Below are positions 14,213 to 22,198 of a stretch of 24,687 nucleotides of DNA, piece after piece (the first letter of the stretch is position 1; the number at the start of each line of letters is the position of its first letter). Origin of the DNA: a virus; the IMG/VR virus record IMGVR_UViG_3300025418_000439, positions 1-24,687 of that record. The stretch is one strand, 5' to 3'. The notes under the pieces were generated by a model that was not told where the DNA came from, made no database searches, and saw only the letters and a list, made by a program, of their open reading frames with translations. Both the position numbers and the translations under genes were made by a program.

Positions 14213-17200
14213 TAGACGTATCCTTTTACCAAACTACCATAGTAGTTGGTTCCATCAAAATAGAAGTTAATGATATCAATTGCACCAGCACTTGTGCTGA
14301 GTGTAGAACTACCACCTGCCCATTTAACACCTGACCATGACTGTGTTCTACCGCCAGTGCCATCCTGTGTTATGACCAAAGTCAGACTTGAACCAGCTGG
14401 CATATTACTAAATGATCCTGTTAGGTTACTGGTCAATGTCAAGGTATAGGTAGGAGCTTGTGATACATCAAATGCGATTGATCCACCTGTTGAACCTAAA
14501 GCTAACACCTTGTCACGATAGTTAACCAATTGGCCATTACCAGCAAGTTTAATATTGCTGGTAAATGATACGTTACCGCTGACGTTTAAGTTACCATTGG
14601 TTTGAATTTGTGTAGTAGAATCTTCATTTAATAGGGCATAAGCAGTGGTAGGACCTGAACTTGTTCCAACTGTGCCTGCCCAACCATTAGTAGTATGCAG
14701 ACCAATTGCTTGGTTAACAGTTAAATTAGCGGATAATGATGTTATACTACCAGCATACAAACGAGCCTGTTGAATGTTACCTTGATATTGTGCGCCGTTG
14801 CTAGATGAAAAACTAATACTGGTAAATGCACCAGTTCCATAAGTAACGTTAGCATTACCACCACTAGGTGTTACCAATATGCTGTTAAGTGTTCCAATTA
14901 CTGACTGTAGTGTTCCGTTGCCCACAACAGATGCAGTAGAACTTTGTGCTACTACTTGGCTACCAGTTTGTGTTCCATTCCAAATTTTACCCTGTGGATT
15001 TACTTCTAATAGAACAGTAGCACCACGAATACGATCTGACGTAGTCATTACGTTGGCTGTGGCAGGCATTACACCAAAATAGGTCAATGTGCCTGAAGTG
15101 GTTCTGTTGTTAGTAGTTTGATAGCTTGACTGCAAACTTACGTTAGCTGAAGTCACTTGAGCCACCACAAGACTTGAAGCATTAACAGGGCTAACTGGAG
15201 CAATAGGTGCCTGCAGAATACTGTTGGTATAAACAGGTGCATTTTGTAAGTAGTTGCTGAAATAGTTACCAATTACACTTGTGCTTGGAGTGCTTAATGG
15301 ATAAGCATTGGCAAATACACGTTGATTGATACCATCATATAAAACGTTGCCGCCCAGGTTACCTGAAAAGCCTGAAGCAGTTGGTAAGTTTGCAATTTGA
15401 CTAGCTGTTAGACCAGTTAATTGGCTACCATTACCTAAGAAATAATATCCAGAATTTGCAACAATATTGCCAGCAACTGAATAAGTGCTATAGACTGCGC
15501 CGTTGGCCCAAAATACGCCATTAGAAGTTGTGTATGATTGTGCTGTTACTACGTTGGCTCCATTGATGTTACCACCAAAATTACTACCAACTGTCCAGTT
15601 TAAATTAATATTACCGGTAGCAGCATAAAAACCTAAATCAGTATACTCAAACCACATGCCTCTAGGATTAGATATGCTGACGTTTCCACCAATAGCACCA
15701 ACAATAAATTCAGAGCCATTGTTTTCAATTATTGTTGTGCTAGAAGTATTGTAATTACCTATAACAACTTGGCTATTGGTTGGGGCACTATTACCAATGT
15801 TTAATTGAGTGGTTCCACTTAGGTAACCCTGTGCTTGCACGTTACTATAAGTTGCTCCACCAAAGGTAGCATTAGCATAAGTTTCAAATGCACCAAGATT
15901 GGCGTTTAGTGTATTAATGCTTGTGGCCAATGTAGAAGCATTGGCATTACTATAAATTTCATATGCACCAACGTTGGCATTCAATGTCTGTAGGTTAAGT
16001 GTAATAGTTCCAACGTTGGCATTGCTATAAATCTCAAATGCACCTATGTTGGCATTGATAGTATTAATCTGTGATTGTAGGCTTGCAGTATTGCTGTTAA
16101 TATTACTAAACATATTAACACCATTAGCCCAGAATATACCTGAGGTAGTGATTAAATTACCTGTTGTGGTTGTTCCAGTAGTATTTGTATTGCCACTGGT
16201 AGTTAGATTGGTAATTGTAGCATTATTGCCATTCAAGTTACCAGTAACCGTTAAATTACCAAAAGTTTGATTATTGACAGGATTTATAATGCCTGTTAAA
16301 AAACTACCTTGAGCTATGTTGGCACTGACTACGCCAACTTTGGTTACATAACCTGTTGAAGGTGCATAGTTTTGTAAGACGCCCGGAGTAGACGAACTTA
16401 GATATAGGATATCACCGGCTTTGTATGAAACCATTAATACATTGGCAACCAAACCAGAACTTACAACATAACCTATAGAATTAGCAGGAATTGATTGATT
16501 AGCAACACCAGCAACCTGTGCAGATGCCAATGTATTACCTTGTGCCAATGCAATATTAGGTGTGCTTCCATTTAGGCCTGTTATATAAACAGGAGCACCT
16601 TGAACAATAGTTGATCCAGTATTGTTGTAGGCTTTAAATTGTGTTTCTTGTCCAACATTGACTTCATTGTTGGATACACTATTGTAGTATGATACACTAT
16701 CTTGTATGCTGTCATACCACATTAGACCCTTAGCATAGCTAGGATTGTTTGGAGTAGACAATGTTATAAATTGACTAATGTTTACATTAGCTGCTTCAAT
16801 ATTGCCATTGTAATTTGGCAAGTAAGCGGCTACGTTGGCATTGCCATAGTTATTAGTTCCAAATGTTAGGTTAGCATAAGTTTCAAATGCGCCAACGTTA
16901 GCATCTAAGGTATTAAGGTGTGTATAAATTGCACCTACATTGGCATTACTATAAGTTTCAAATGCGCCAATGTTAGCTTGAATAGTTGTAATAGTTGGAT
17001 CATGTGGCAAATACGTTGCTACGTTAGAATTACCATAACTGCTGGTTCCAAAGGTAGCATTAGCATAAGTTTCAAATGCACCTAGGTTAGCTTCAATGGT
17101 TGTAATTGTTGGATCATGTGGCAAATATGCAGCAACGTTGGCGTTACCATAGCTACTGGTTATGCTACCAACAAAATAGGCCAATACTTTGGTATTAGAT

Positions 17201-17337
17201 GTTGTTGGGTCTAATGCAAAATTAACGTTACCATTATTATCTAATATGGTTAATAATTGTTGTGCTGAGTTTAATACGGTTGTTGTAGTAGTTAGACCGT
17301 ATAAACCTGTTGTGTTTGTTACTGCGACGTTAGCCAT
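14212..17337 (-). CDS. Long repetitive tail fibre protein
   Basis: 1041 residues. The N-terminal quarter and the middle carry six copies of A-N-x-G-A-F/Y-E-x-Y-A/S-N (for example ANLGAFETYANATFG), alternating with YGNANVAAYLP units; this looks like a trimeric shaft. Between them is a beta domain (KAYNNTGSTIVQGAPVYITG to GDILYLSSSTPG) that I recall from aquatic phage fibres and that resembles capsid-decoration-type domains. The last 105 residues (FDVSQAPTYTLTLTSNLTG, ITQDGTGGRTQSWSGVKWAGG, INFYFDGTNYYG) form a C-terminal domain common in phage tail proteins. No S74 autocleavage motif is seen. The ribosome binding site AAGGA is 9-10 bases before the ATG. Confidence 0.78.
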   Translation of the reverse strand: MANVAVTNTTGLYGLTTTTTVLNSAQQLLTILDNNGNVNFALDPTTSNTKVLAYFVGSITSSYGNANVAAYLPHDPTITTIEANLGAFETYANATFGTSSYGNSNVATYLPHDPTITTIQANIGAFETYSNANVGAIYTHLNTLDANVGAFETYANLTFGTNNYGNANVAAYLPNYNGNIEAANVNISQFITLSTPNNPSYAKGLMWYDSIQDSVSYYNSVSNNEVNVGQETQFKAYNNTGSTIVQGAPVYITGLNGSTPNIALAQGNTLASAQVAGVANQSIPANSIGYVVSSGLVANVLMVSYKAGDILYLSSSTPGVLQNYAPSTGYVTKVGVVSANIAQGSFLTGIINPVNNQTFGNLTVTGNLNGNNATITNLTTSGNTNTTGTTTTGNLITTSGIFWANGVNMFSNINSNTASLQSQINTINANIGAFEIYSNANVGTITLNLQTLNANVGAYEIYSNANASTLATSINTLNANLGAFETYANATFGGATYSNVQAQGYLSGTTQLNIGNSAPTNSQVVIGNYNTSSTTIIENNGSEFIVGAIGGNVSISNPRGMWFEYTDLGFYAATGNINLNWTVGSNFGGNINGANVVTAQSYTTSNGVFWANGAVYSTYSVAGNIVANSGYYFLGNGSQLTGLTASQIANLPTASGFSGNLGGNVLYDGINQRVFANAYPLSTPSTSVIGNYFSNYLQNAPVYTNSILQAPIAPVSPVNASSLVVAQVTSANVSLQSSYQTTNNRTTSGTLTYFGVMPATANVMTTSDRIRGATVLLEVNPQGKIWNGTQTGSQVVAQSSTASVVGNGTLQSVIGTLNSILVTPSGGNANVTYGTGAFTSISFSSSNGAQYQGNIQQARLYAGSITSLSANLTVNQAIGLHTTNGWAGTVGTSSGPTTAYALLNEDSTTQIQTNGNLNVSGNVSFTSNIKLAGNGQLVNYRDKVLALGSTGGSIAFDVSQAPTYTLTLTSNLTGSFSNMPAGSSLTLVITQDGTGGRTQSWSGVKWAGGSSTLSTSAGAIDIINFYFDGTNYYGSLVKGYV
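16876..17180 (-). repeat. In-frame direct repeats in the fibre gene
   Basis: On the plus strand the anchor ATAAGTTTCAAATGC starts at 16876, 16951 and 17065 (spacings 75 and 114 bases). GGATCATGTGGCAAAT starts at 16997 and 17111 (spacing 114, or 38 codons). Related but diverged copies occur near 15880-16040. All spacings are multiples of three. Confidence 0.75.
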
Positions 17338-17349
17338 TATTGTGTGTCC

Positions 17350-18087
17350 TTATCGTGTGCCAAAGCGTTGATCTTTGCGTGGTTGGAATACTGACCACAA
17401 CTTGTTATGGCCACCTGACCATTTGCCTTTGTTGTTTTGATCTTCGACAGTATCGTAAGCAAGATTAAATTTGGCTAACCATTTATCAGCGTCTTCAGCC
17501 ATTTTACGCTTGTAGTAATAGTTGTGCAGAGTGCCATAGATATAGCCTTCTGGAAATGATTGTAGGACCACGTTGTTTAGAACTTCAGTAACACCATCTG
17601 TTTCTAAACTAAACAACAAGGGCCAAGTTTGGAAGTAATACATGTTGACTTGAACGCCAGCACCCAACTGTGGTATAAATTCATAGTATTGTCCAACTTC
17701 ACTGAACTTGCCACGATACACTTCTGGAATGTTAATTGGGTTTAGATAAATGTTTTGAATAAGACTCTGTGTGATCATGTCGCGATCACCAATGCGGTCA
17801 TAGACAATCCATGGACCAGGACCATTAGCACCTTGACTAGCACCACCTGTTCCTTGATTAAAGAATAGGATAGGACGATTCATGTCAGCTGGAATTGGAA
17901 CTTGACCATATTGGTTAGCAACTCCAATTGTAGTCCAAGGATTAGTTCTTAAAGCAGGCAATTCAATGTTACGCAACATTAACTCTGTTAGATAGATACA
18001 TTGCTGTATCTCTTGATCATTTGAACTACCTGTAAAATCTTCTATGTATTGGACTAACGCATTAGCGTCTGGTATCATTGTTGACAT
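17350..18087 (-). CDS. Head-tail adaptor (SU10-adaptor/P22 gp4-like)
   Basis: 245 residues. It begins MSTMIPDANALVQYIEDFTG with helices that would face the portal. A beta-rich middle contains VPIPADMNRPILFF and FIPQLGAGVQVNMYYFQTWP. The end is a long helix with GYIYGTLHNYYYKRKMAEDADKWLAKFNLAYDTVED (residues about 181-216, quoted by its parts: an 'L-x-x-Y-Y' step then 'D-x-x-K-W' and 'F-x-x-A'), which is the typical end of podovirus adaptor proteins that sit under the portal. This family joins the capsid portal to the nozzle. The ribosome binding site AAGG lies about 9 bases before the ATG. The stop is 12 bases before the fibre ATG. Confidence 0.72.
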   Translation of the reverse strand: MSTMIPDANALVQYIEDFTGSSNDQEIQQCIYLTELMLRNIELPALRTNPWTTIGVANQYGQVPIPADMNRPILFFNQGTGGASQGANGPGPWIVYDRIGDRDMITQSLIQNIYLNPINIPEVYRGKFSEVGQYYEFIPQLGAGVQVNMYYFQTWPLLFSLETDGVTEVLNNVVLQSFPEGYIYGTLHNYYYKRKMAEDADKWLAKFNLAYDTVEDQNNKGKWSGGHNKLWSVFQPRKDQRFGTR

Positions 18088-18097
18088 TGTTCTGGCC

Positions 18098-18721
18098 TTA
18101 AGGTTTTGGTGCTACGTAATTGGCACCACTAAAAAATTTAGTTTGATCTACACGTGCTGGATAAGGCACGTCGATCGGAATTGGCAATTTACCGCCTGGA
18201 TAACAAACAAAATCGTTGTATTCTTGTTCAACAACACGGTAAAACTGTGCCTTGAGTGTGCGATCTCTTTTAATAGTATGCCAACTCATGCCGCCAAAGT
18301 AATCATTGCTGATATTGATAGCAATAACATCTGGAATTTCTATCCATTTATATCCCAATTTGCCATCTGGCATAATAGGTGCTAGAGGATCCATATATCC
18401 TGCTTCTGCACGCTTGCGATATTCCTGGCATTGTTCGCGGATATATTCCACGTTCATTTGTTCACGCTTGATATAGAACTTGCCGTCTTGGCGACCAGTG
18501 GTCACTTTGATATTTCGGCTACCGTTCCAACCTTCACGCTTCCAATCACCTTTCAGTTCATTGTATAGTTTGTCATTTTTTAACAAACGATCAGCAATAC
18601 CATTGTCTGCTGTAGCTAGTCCACCAGAATCTTGACGGAATGCACGTTCATCGTGCTCAGGATCTGGACCTTCCAAGAAGGATTTATCATGATAAGAATC
18701 AAATTCATTGTTATTAATCAT
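18098..18721 (-). CDS. Unknown head/neck-region virion protein
   Basis: 207 residues, MINNNEFDSYHDKSFLEG at the start. The first 60 residues are polar and probably flexible. The rest is mixed alpha/beta with an aromatic-rich block LGYKWIEIPDVIAINISNDYFGG and a Pro-rich end LPIPIDVPYPARVDQ. I do not recognise a named family and see no enzyme motif. Its position between the capsid and adaptor genes suggests a head completion, decoration or portal-associated protein. There is no ribosome binding site; the start is preceded by TAAATACTACT, whose TAA is the stop of the endonuclease-like gene. The stop is 10 bases before the adaptor start. Confidence 0.7.
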   Translation of the reverse strand: MINNNEFDSYHDKSFLEGPDPEHDERAFRQDSGGLATADNGIADRLLKNDKLYNELKGDWKREGWNGSRNIKVTTGRQDGKFYIKREQMNVEYIREQCQEYRKRAEAGYMDPLAPIMPDGKLGYKWIEIPDVIAINISNDYFGGMSWHTIKRDRTLKAQFYRVVEQEYNDFVCYPGGKLPIPIDVPYPARVDQTKFFSGANYVAPKP

Positions 18722-18732
18722 AGTAGTATTTA
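18722..18732 (-). promoter_or_regulatory. TAAATACTACT motif immediately before the head/neck gene
   Basis: Identical to the sequence before the ejection gene at 9530, including the ATG (14 bases). Its first three bases are the stop codon of the endonuclease-like gene. Both genes with this motif lack any ribosome binding site. It could be a core of a T4-late-like promoter giving a leaderless message, or a translation signal. Confidence 0.35.
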
Positions 18733-19155
18733 GCGTTGAGCTTTAGAGGCCAGATAAGCCTGTCGTCTTGATTCGCTCCACGGTTTTCCTTTATTGGCTA
18801 AACTTTTCTTTAAACAAGTTTCATTAGATTGTTTTCTACCAGTGGCACGAATTCGCATGGCCTCTATTTGTTCTGGAGGTCGTTTTTTGCCTTTCCAATA
18901 ATTTGTTTTTCCTTTTGCGGCATCAGAACAATTTTTTGAATTAAGAACAATATCAACATTCTCTGGACTATACGGACCGGTGTCACCTTTTCGTGCCATA
19001 CAGTATTGTCCTAATTTACGACCTCGTTGATTCCACTTTCCTGAGTCATTCCACATTTTCCACCAAGTCTCAAATGTAAATAACCATTCAATTTTTCTTT
19101 TCCTTGCGGCACACAACTGTTGTGTATAACGTGCCTTAACCAATTTCATATCCAT
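18730..19155 (-). CDS. Homing-endonuclease-like protein with NUMOD3 repeats
   Basis: 141 residues from the ATG at 19155, chosen over a TTG at 19161 because GGAG lies 7 bases before the ATG but only 2 bases before the TTG. Residues 24-70 have the pattern W-L-x-TFE-x-W-x-x-MW-x-DSG-x-W and GQYCMARKGDTGPYSPENVDIVL, which I recall from free-standing endonuclease-like phage genes. Residues 88-138 hold about three NUMOD3-type DNA-binding units (GKKRPPEQIEAM, GRKQSNETCLKKSLANKG, GKPWSESRRQAY). A catalytic HNH or GIY-YIG triad is not visible, so it may cut by an unrecognised domain or only bind DNA. It sits alone between the capsid gene and the head/neck gene with its own promoter-like octamer, consistent with later insertion. 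Confidence 0.68.
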   Translation of the reverse strand: MDMKLVKARYTQQLCAARKRKIEWLFTFETWWKMWNDSGKWNQRGRKLGQYCMARKGDTGPYSPENVDIVLNSKNCSDAAKGKTNYWKGKKRPPEQIEAMRIRATGRKQSNETCLKKSLANKGKPWSESRRQAYLASKAQR

Positions 19156-19167
19156 TAACAATCTCCA

Positions 19168-19197
19168 AAATAAAAGCGACCGAAGTCGCTTTTATTT
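19168..19197 (-). terminator. Strong UUCG-loop terminator after the capsid gene
   Basis: A perfect 13-base-pair stem (AAATAAAAGCGAC at 19168-19180 with GTCGCTTTTATTT at 19185-19197) closes a CGAA loop, which is UUCG on the minus-strand RNA with the C-G closing pair of very stable tetraloops. On the minus strand the 3' arm reads GTCGCTTTTATTTT, giving the U-rich tail. It lies 22 bases after the capsid stop. It probably ends most capsid-gene transcripts and raises capsid over downstream products. Confidence 0.88.
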
Positions 19198-19200
19198 ATA
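19193..19200 (-). promoter_or_regulatory. T4-late-like octamer TATAAATA before the endonuclease-like gene
   Basis: Exact match to the T4 late consensus on the minus strand, 37 bases upstream of the ATG at 19155. Five of its eight bases belong to the 5' arm of the terminator stem, so initiation and termination signals overlap. A transcript starting about six bases downstream would begin inside the stem and could not form the full hairpin. Confidence 0.48.
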
Positions 19201-19219
19201 CTACTGGGTTGCCACCTAT

Positions 19220-20584
19220 TTAAAAGGAGGTATTGTCCCAAGCATTGAGACGAACTACGTTTGCAGCAGCACGTGTTCCGCCAACGATAGTAGAAGCACC
19301 ACCATTGCCTGAACCGAAGCTTACTGATTGACCAGTTGCAGAGATGTCATGTAAAACACCAACACCTGCTGGGTTACGAACAATCAATGTTCCCTCAAGG
19401 ATGAACTGATCTAAGCTAGCGTCAGCATTTGAGAAAACTTCATTGTTAGGACCTAGGTCACGTAATGAACCCCACTGAAGAACTTCTTCATTCAAGAAGT
19501 AGATCTGGTTACCGGAACCAACTTGGTCCATAATCCAAGAATCAAAAATCTCGTATGTATAGTTGAAGTCACCTTCGTATGTAGCGATTGTGTCACCACG
19601 CTCTGAGTTAACACGGTTGATGCTACGTGATGTAGGCATTGTGTCGCTCAAGTGTGTGCGTAGGCTTGTTGGGCAAACGATTGTGCGAATCTTCGCATTG
19701 AAACGTTGCTCAGCTGTAGTTACTAATTGCTTGTATAAGCTAGGAGCAAACTGTTGTAGTGTGCCTGTGTAGCTGTAGAAGCTAGAACCTAAACCTTCAC
19801 CTGTGTTTGTTAATGAACCTGAACTTAAAGATCCACCAACTACCCATGTGTTAGCTGTAGATTGTGTTGTAACGTCGCTTGACTCATTGTTGTATACTGT
19901 GTAGTATGTGCTTCCTGTAGCTGGGTTAAAGCTGTGTGTGCCAGCAAATGAGTTCAAACTACCCATACGACGACCTAATGCAGAGCTGTATGTAGTTGCA
20001 TTGATTGTGTAACCAGCAACACCATAAGCTGAACCAACTGTTACGTTAGCACTTGTGTTGTTTGGGTTAGCATCGCCTGTAGGATATGTGAATACTGTTG
20101 CAGGAATACCTACACCAGCAGCAATACCAGATTGACCAGAATATTTTGTTCCGATTTGGTCAGCACGAACGATCTGTGCTTCAACGTCGAACATCAATTC
20201 GATCAATTGCTTGACTTCTTGGTATGCCTGTGGATCACCACCAGACTGTTCAACAGCACGTGCTGTGCCAGTTGAGCCAACTACTGTGCTGAAAATCTGA
20301 GTATAGTTACCCAAGTTAGCACGGTTTTGTTGTTCTACTTGTGCAGAACTTACTGAAGCACCTTCTTGTTGTGCTTGAGTTTGTGGTAAGCGATAAACGT
20401 CGTTTGTCCATAATGGTAATGTGCTAACAACTTTACGCTTTTTAGCCATACACATATTTAAAACTGGGGTATCATCCTTAACACGGTTTGATACATCTAA
20501 ATCTAAATCTTTAACAACGATATCGGTTTGATAGAGGCCTGTGCCGTTACCGATAGCTGTGGTTGAATTGTAACCTGTAGACAT
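19220..20584 (-). CDS. Major capsid protein, SU10 type (HK97 fold, DUF5309)
   Basis: 454 residues. The N-terminal half matches the SU10-type capsid family: an early DIVVKDLDLDVSNRVKDDTPVL segment, then LPLWTNDVYRLPQTQAQQEG, RANLGNYTQIFSTVVGSTGTA, and a helix QEVKQLIELMFDVEAQIVRA. These correspond to the N-arm, the 'W-x-x-D' and 'EG' step, the 'R-x-N-x-TQI' step and the spine helix of the HK97 fold. The C-terminal half has KIRTIVCPTSLRTHLS, FNYTYEIFDSWIMDQVG and a beta end. It forms the shell around the scaffold. The ribosome binding site AAGGAGA is the strongest in the window, fitting high expression. It follows the scaffold gene by 27 bases. Confidence 0.88.
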   Translation of the reverse strand: MSTGYNSTTAIGNGTGLYQTDIVVKDLDLDVSNRVKDDTPVLNMCMAKKRKVVSTLPLWTNDVYRLPQTQAQQEGASVSSAQVEQQNRANLGNYTQIFSTVVGSTGTARAVEQSGGDPQAYQEVKQLIELMFDVEAQIVRADQIGTKYSGQSGIAAGVGIPATVFTYPTGDANPNNTSANVTVGSAYGVAGYTINATTYSSALGRRMGSLNSFAGTHSFNPATGSTYYTVYNNESSDVTTQSTANTWVVGGSLSSGSLTNTGEGLGSSFYSYTGTLQQFAPSLYKQLVTTAEQRFNAKIRTIVCPTSLRTHLSDTMPTSRSINRVNSERGDTIATYEGDFNYTYEIFDSWIMDQVGSGNQIYFLNEEVLQWGSLRDLGPNNEVFSNADASLDQFILEGTLIVRNPAGVGVLHDISATGQSVSFGSGNGGASTIVGGTRAAANVVRLNAWDNTSF

Positions 20585-20611
20585 TTGTTTCTCCTTTGTT
20601 ATGTCTTTTCT

Positions 20612-21799
20612 TTATCTACGTGCTCGCATAGCATTCATCTTTGCTAACAATAGATTATCTGCGGCCTTACGGTCGCCAGCTTTGGCTTTTTCTTGAAGTT
20701 GCGACAATTCATCCTTGGCATTTGATTGGATTTTGGTTGAGCCTTGACGTGTAGTTAAAGCAGCAATTGAGCTACCTGCACTCTTAGTCTTAGGTCTATC
20801 ACGATACTTTAATCCATCACGCAACAGACTGAGTATATGCTCATCTGCTGAGATTAGATCCAAGTTTCTGATACCTGGCACTAACTGCCCTTCGGCACCC
20901 GACCATCCTTTTGCAATTTTCTCACGAACTTCATTATAAATCGCAGAGTTTTTTAACTCTTTGTCTTGGAATGCCTTGCGGTTATTCTCAAGTGTTTCAG
21001 CTACCTGTTGGCGACGTATATCATAGAACTGATCAACGTTTGGTTTTAGTTGATTGATAACTTGCCCTTGTTGTGCAATATATCGTTCGTTCTGTTGTAT
21101 ACTAGCTTCAATACGAGCCCGTTGTGCAGGATCGTTTGTAGTTGCTAACTGTTGCTGAAACGTGGTTTGGTAACCTTGCGTTTTTATAATTTCATCGTAG
21201 GCCTTTTGCAACTGAGGCTTAACGGTAAATTCCATTGCCAATAAAAGACCTTCTTGCTCAGCTCGTTTGTTCTGTAGATATTCATCGAACTCAGCTTTTT
21301 CAATCTTTAATTGTCTTGCATCTTCACTAATCGCAGCACCTTGGCCTAAAATAGCAGCAGCTTTCTTAGCATCAATTTCAATTTCTTTGCCATTGCGTTT
21401 GAACTTAAACTTAGCGTTTGGATGTTCTTCTGCAAATTCTAAGAAATCAATAACATCTTGCTGAGACGAATCAGTTTGGCTTACAGGATCATCCTGGGCT
21501 TCTACTTCATCACTTGCTACTTCACTACCTTCTTCTTCTGGCGCTACAACTTCTGGCTCTACTAAATCGGAATCATTGTCTGTTAAGATTTCTGACCCTT
21601 CTGGTGCCACAGGAGCTTCTTCGGTTGCCACCTCAGTTGACCCTGCTTCAGCGGATTCGGTATTTCTCATTTGGTTACGCAAAGTCATTTCTTTCATTGC
21701 GGCCATCTTTTGAGCAATAGCATCCAAACCACTACTGACATTTTCGACCGGGACCGTCTCGGGAGTGAGATTAGGACGATCGGATACAATGTTTTCCAT
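20612..21799 (-). CDS. Capsid scaffold protein
   Basis: 395 residues. Residues about 50-130 are very acidic (many E and D, such as EVVAPEEEGSEVASDEVEAQ). The centre is long helical and Gln/Glu/Arg-rich (QQLATTNDPAQRARIEASIQ, QNERYIAQQGQVINQL), and the C-terminus is basic and helical (ELSQLQEKAKAGDRKAADNL, MNAMRARR). This layout, placed between portal and capsid genes, is that of podovirus scaffolds such as P22 gp8: the basic C-terminal helices bind the coat protein and the rest is released on packaging. No protease motif is present. The ribosome binding site AAGGAA lies 5 bases before the ATG. Confidence 0.75.
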   Translation of the reverse strand: MENIVSDRPNLTPETVPVENVSSGLDAIAQKMAAMKEMTLRNQMRNTESAEAGSTEVATEEAPVAPEGSEILTDNDSDLVEPEVVAPEEEGSEVASDEVEAQDDPVSQTDSSQQDVIDFLEFAEEHPNAKFKFKRNGKEIEIDAKKAAAILGQGAAISEDARQLKIEKAEFDEYLQNKRAEQEGLLLAMEFTVKPQLQKAYDEIIKTQGYQTTFQQQLATTNDPAQRARIEASIQQNERYIAQQGQVINQLKPNVDQFYDIRRQQVAETLENNRKAFQDKELKNSAIYNEVREKIAKGWSGAEGQLVPGIRNLDLISADEHILSLLRDGLKYRDRPKTKSAGSSIAALTTRQGSTKIQSNAKDELSQLQEKAKAGDRKAADNLLLAKMNAMRARR

Positions 21800-21816
21800 T
21801 GCTGTTCCTTTTCAAG

Positions 21817-22173
21817 TTATAAGTTGGGCTCTTCGACCTTGGATTCGGTCTGCTGAGTTACCACTTTGTTCCTCATATATTTAGCCTTTTTCAAGACCTG
21901 TATGAATCCGTCGATACCTGAGAGTTGATTGGTAAGTGCAATTCTCAAGTTATTATCATCTGCGGTATGCCCTTTGATATCTGTTAGGGCATCCATTATC
22001 TCTAACTGGAACTGTCTTACAAATAAAACAAACTCTCGGTTGGATAAAATATTTTCTGCATTTGATCCTATGGCTTTGACACGGTCCAATTGACCGGGTG
22101 TCATCTTTTTAAGATCATTCAAATTAGCTGCCATCTTATTAGAGAAGGCATCTACTACATCCTGTTCAATCAT
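21817..22173 (-). CDS. Small helical head-module protein, unknown
   Basis: 118 residues, starting MIEQDVVDAFSNKMAANLND, almost entirely predicted helix by residue pattern, with a charged tail TQQTESKVEEPNL. No family is recognised. It sits between portal and scaffold, 25 bases after the portal stop and 17 bases before the scaffold start, inside the same transcription unit. The position suggests a role in portal or procapsid assembly, but nothing in the sequence proves it. The ribosome binding site AGGA lies about 7 bases before the ATG. Confidence 0.72.
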   Translation of the reverse strand: MIEQDVVDAFSNKMAANLNDLKKMTPGQLDRVKAIGSNAENILSNREFVLFVRQFQLEIMDALTDIKGHTADDNNLRIALTNQLSGIDGFIQVLKKAKYMRNKVVTQQTESKVEEPNL

Positions 22174-22198
22174 TTCAATTCCTATTCAATAGTGTTAT

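Noticed and set aside
13390-14334. Overlapping frames on both strands across the glycine-rich gene
   Set aside because: They result from GGN-rich codons read in other frames (Val or His runs) and carry no ribosome binding sites.
13355-17337. Diversity-generating retroelement acting on fibre or adhesin genes
   Set aside because: No reverse transcriptase or template/variable repeat pair with adenine-biased changes was seen in the window; repeats are ordinary tandem copies.
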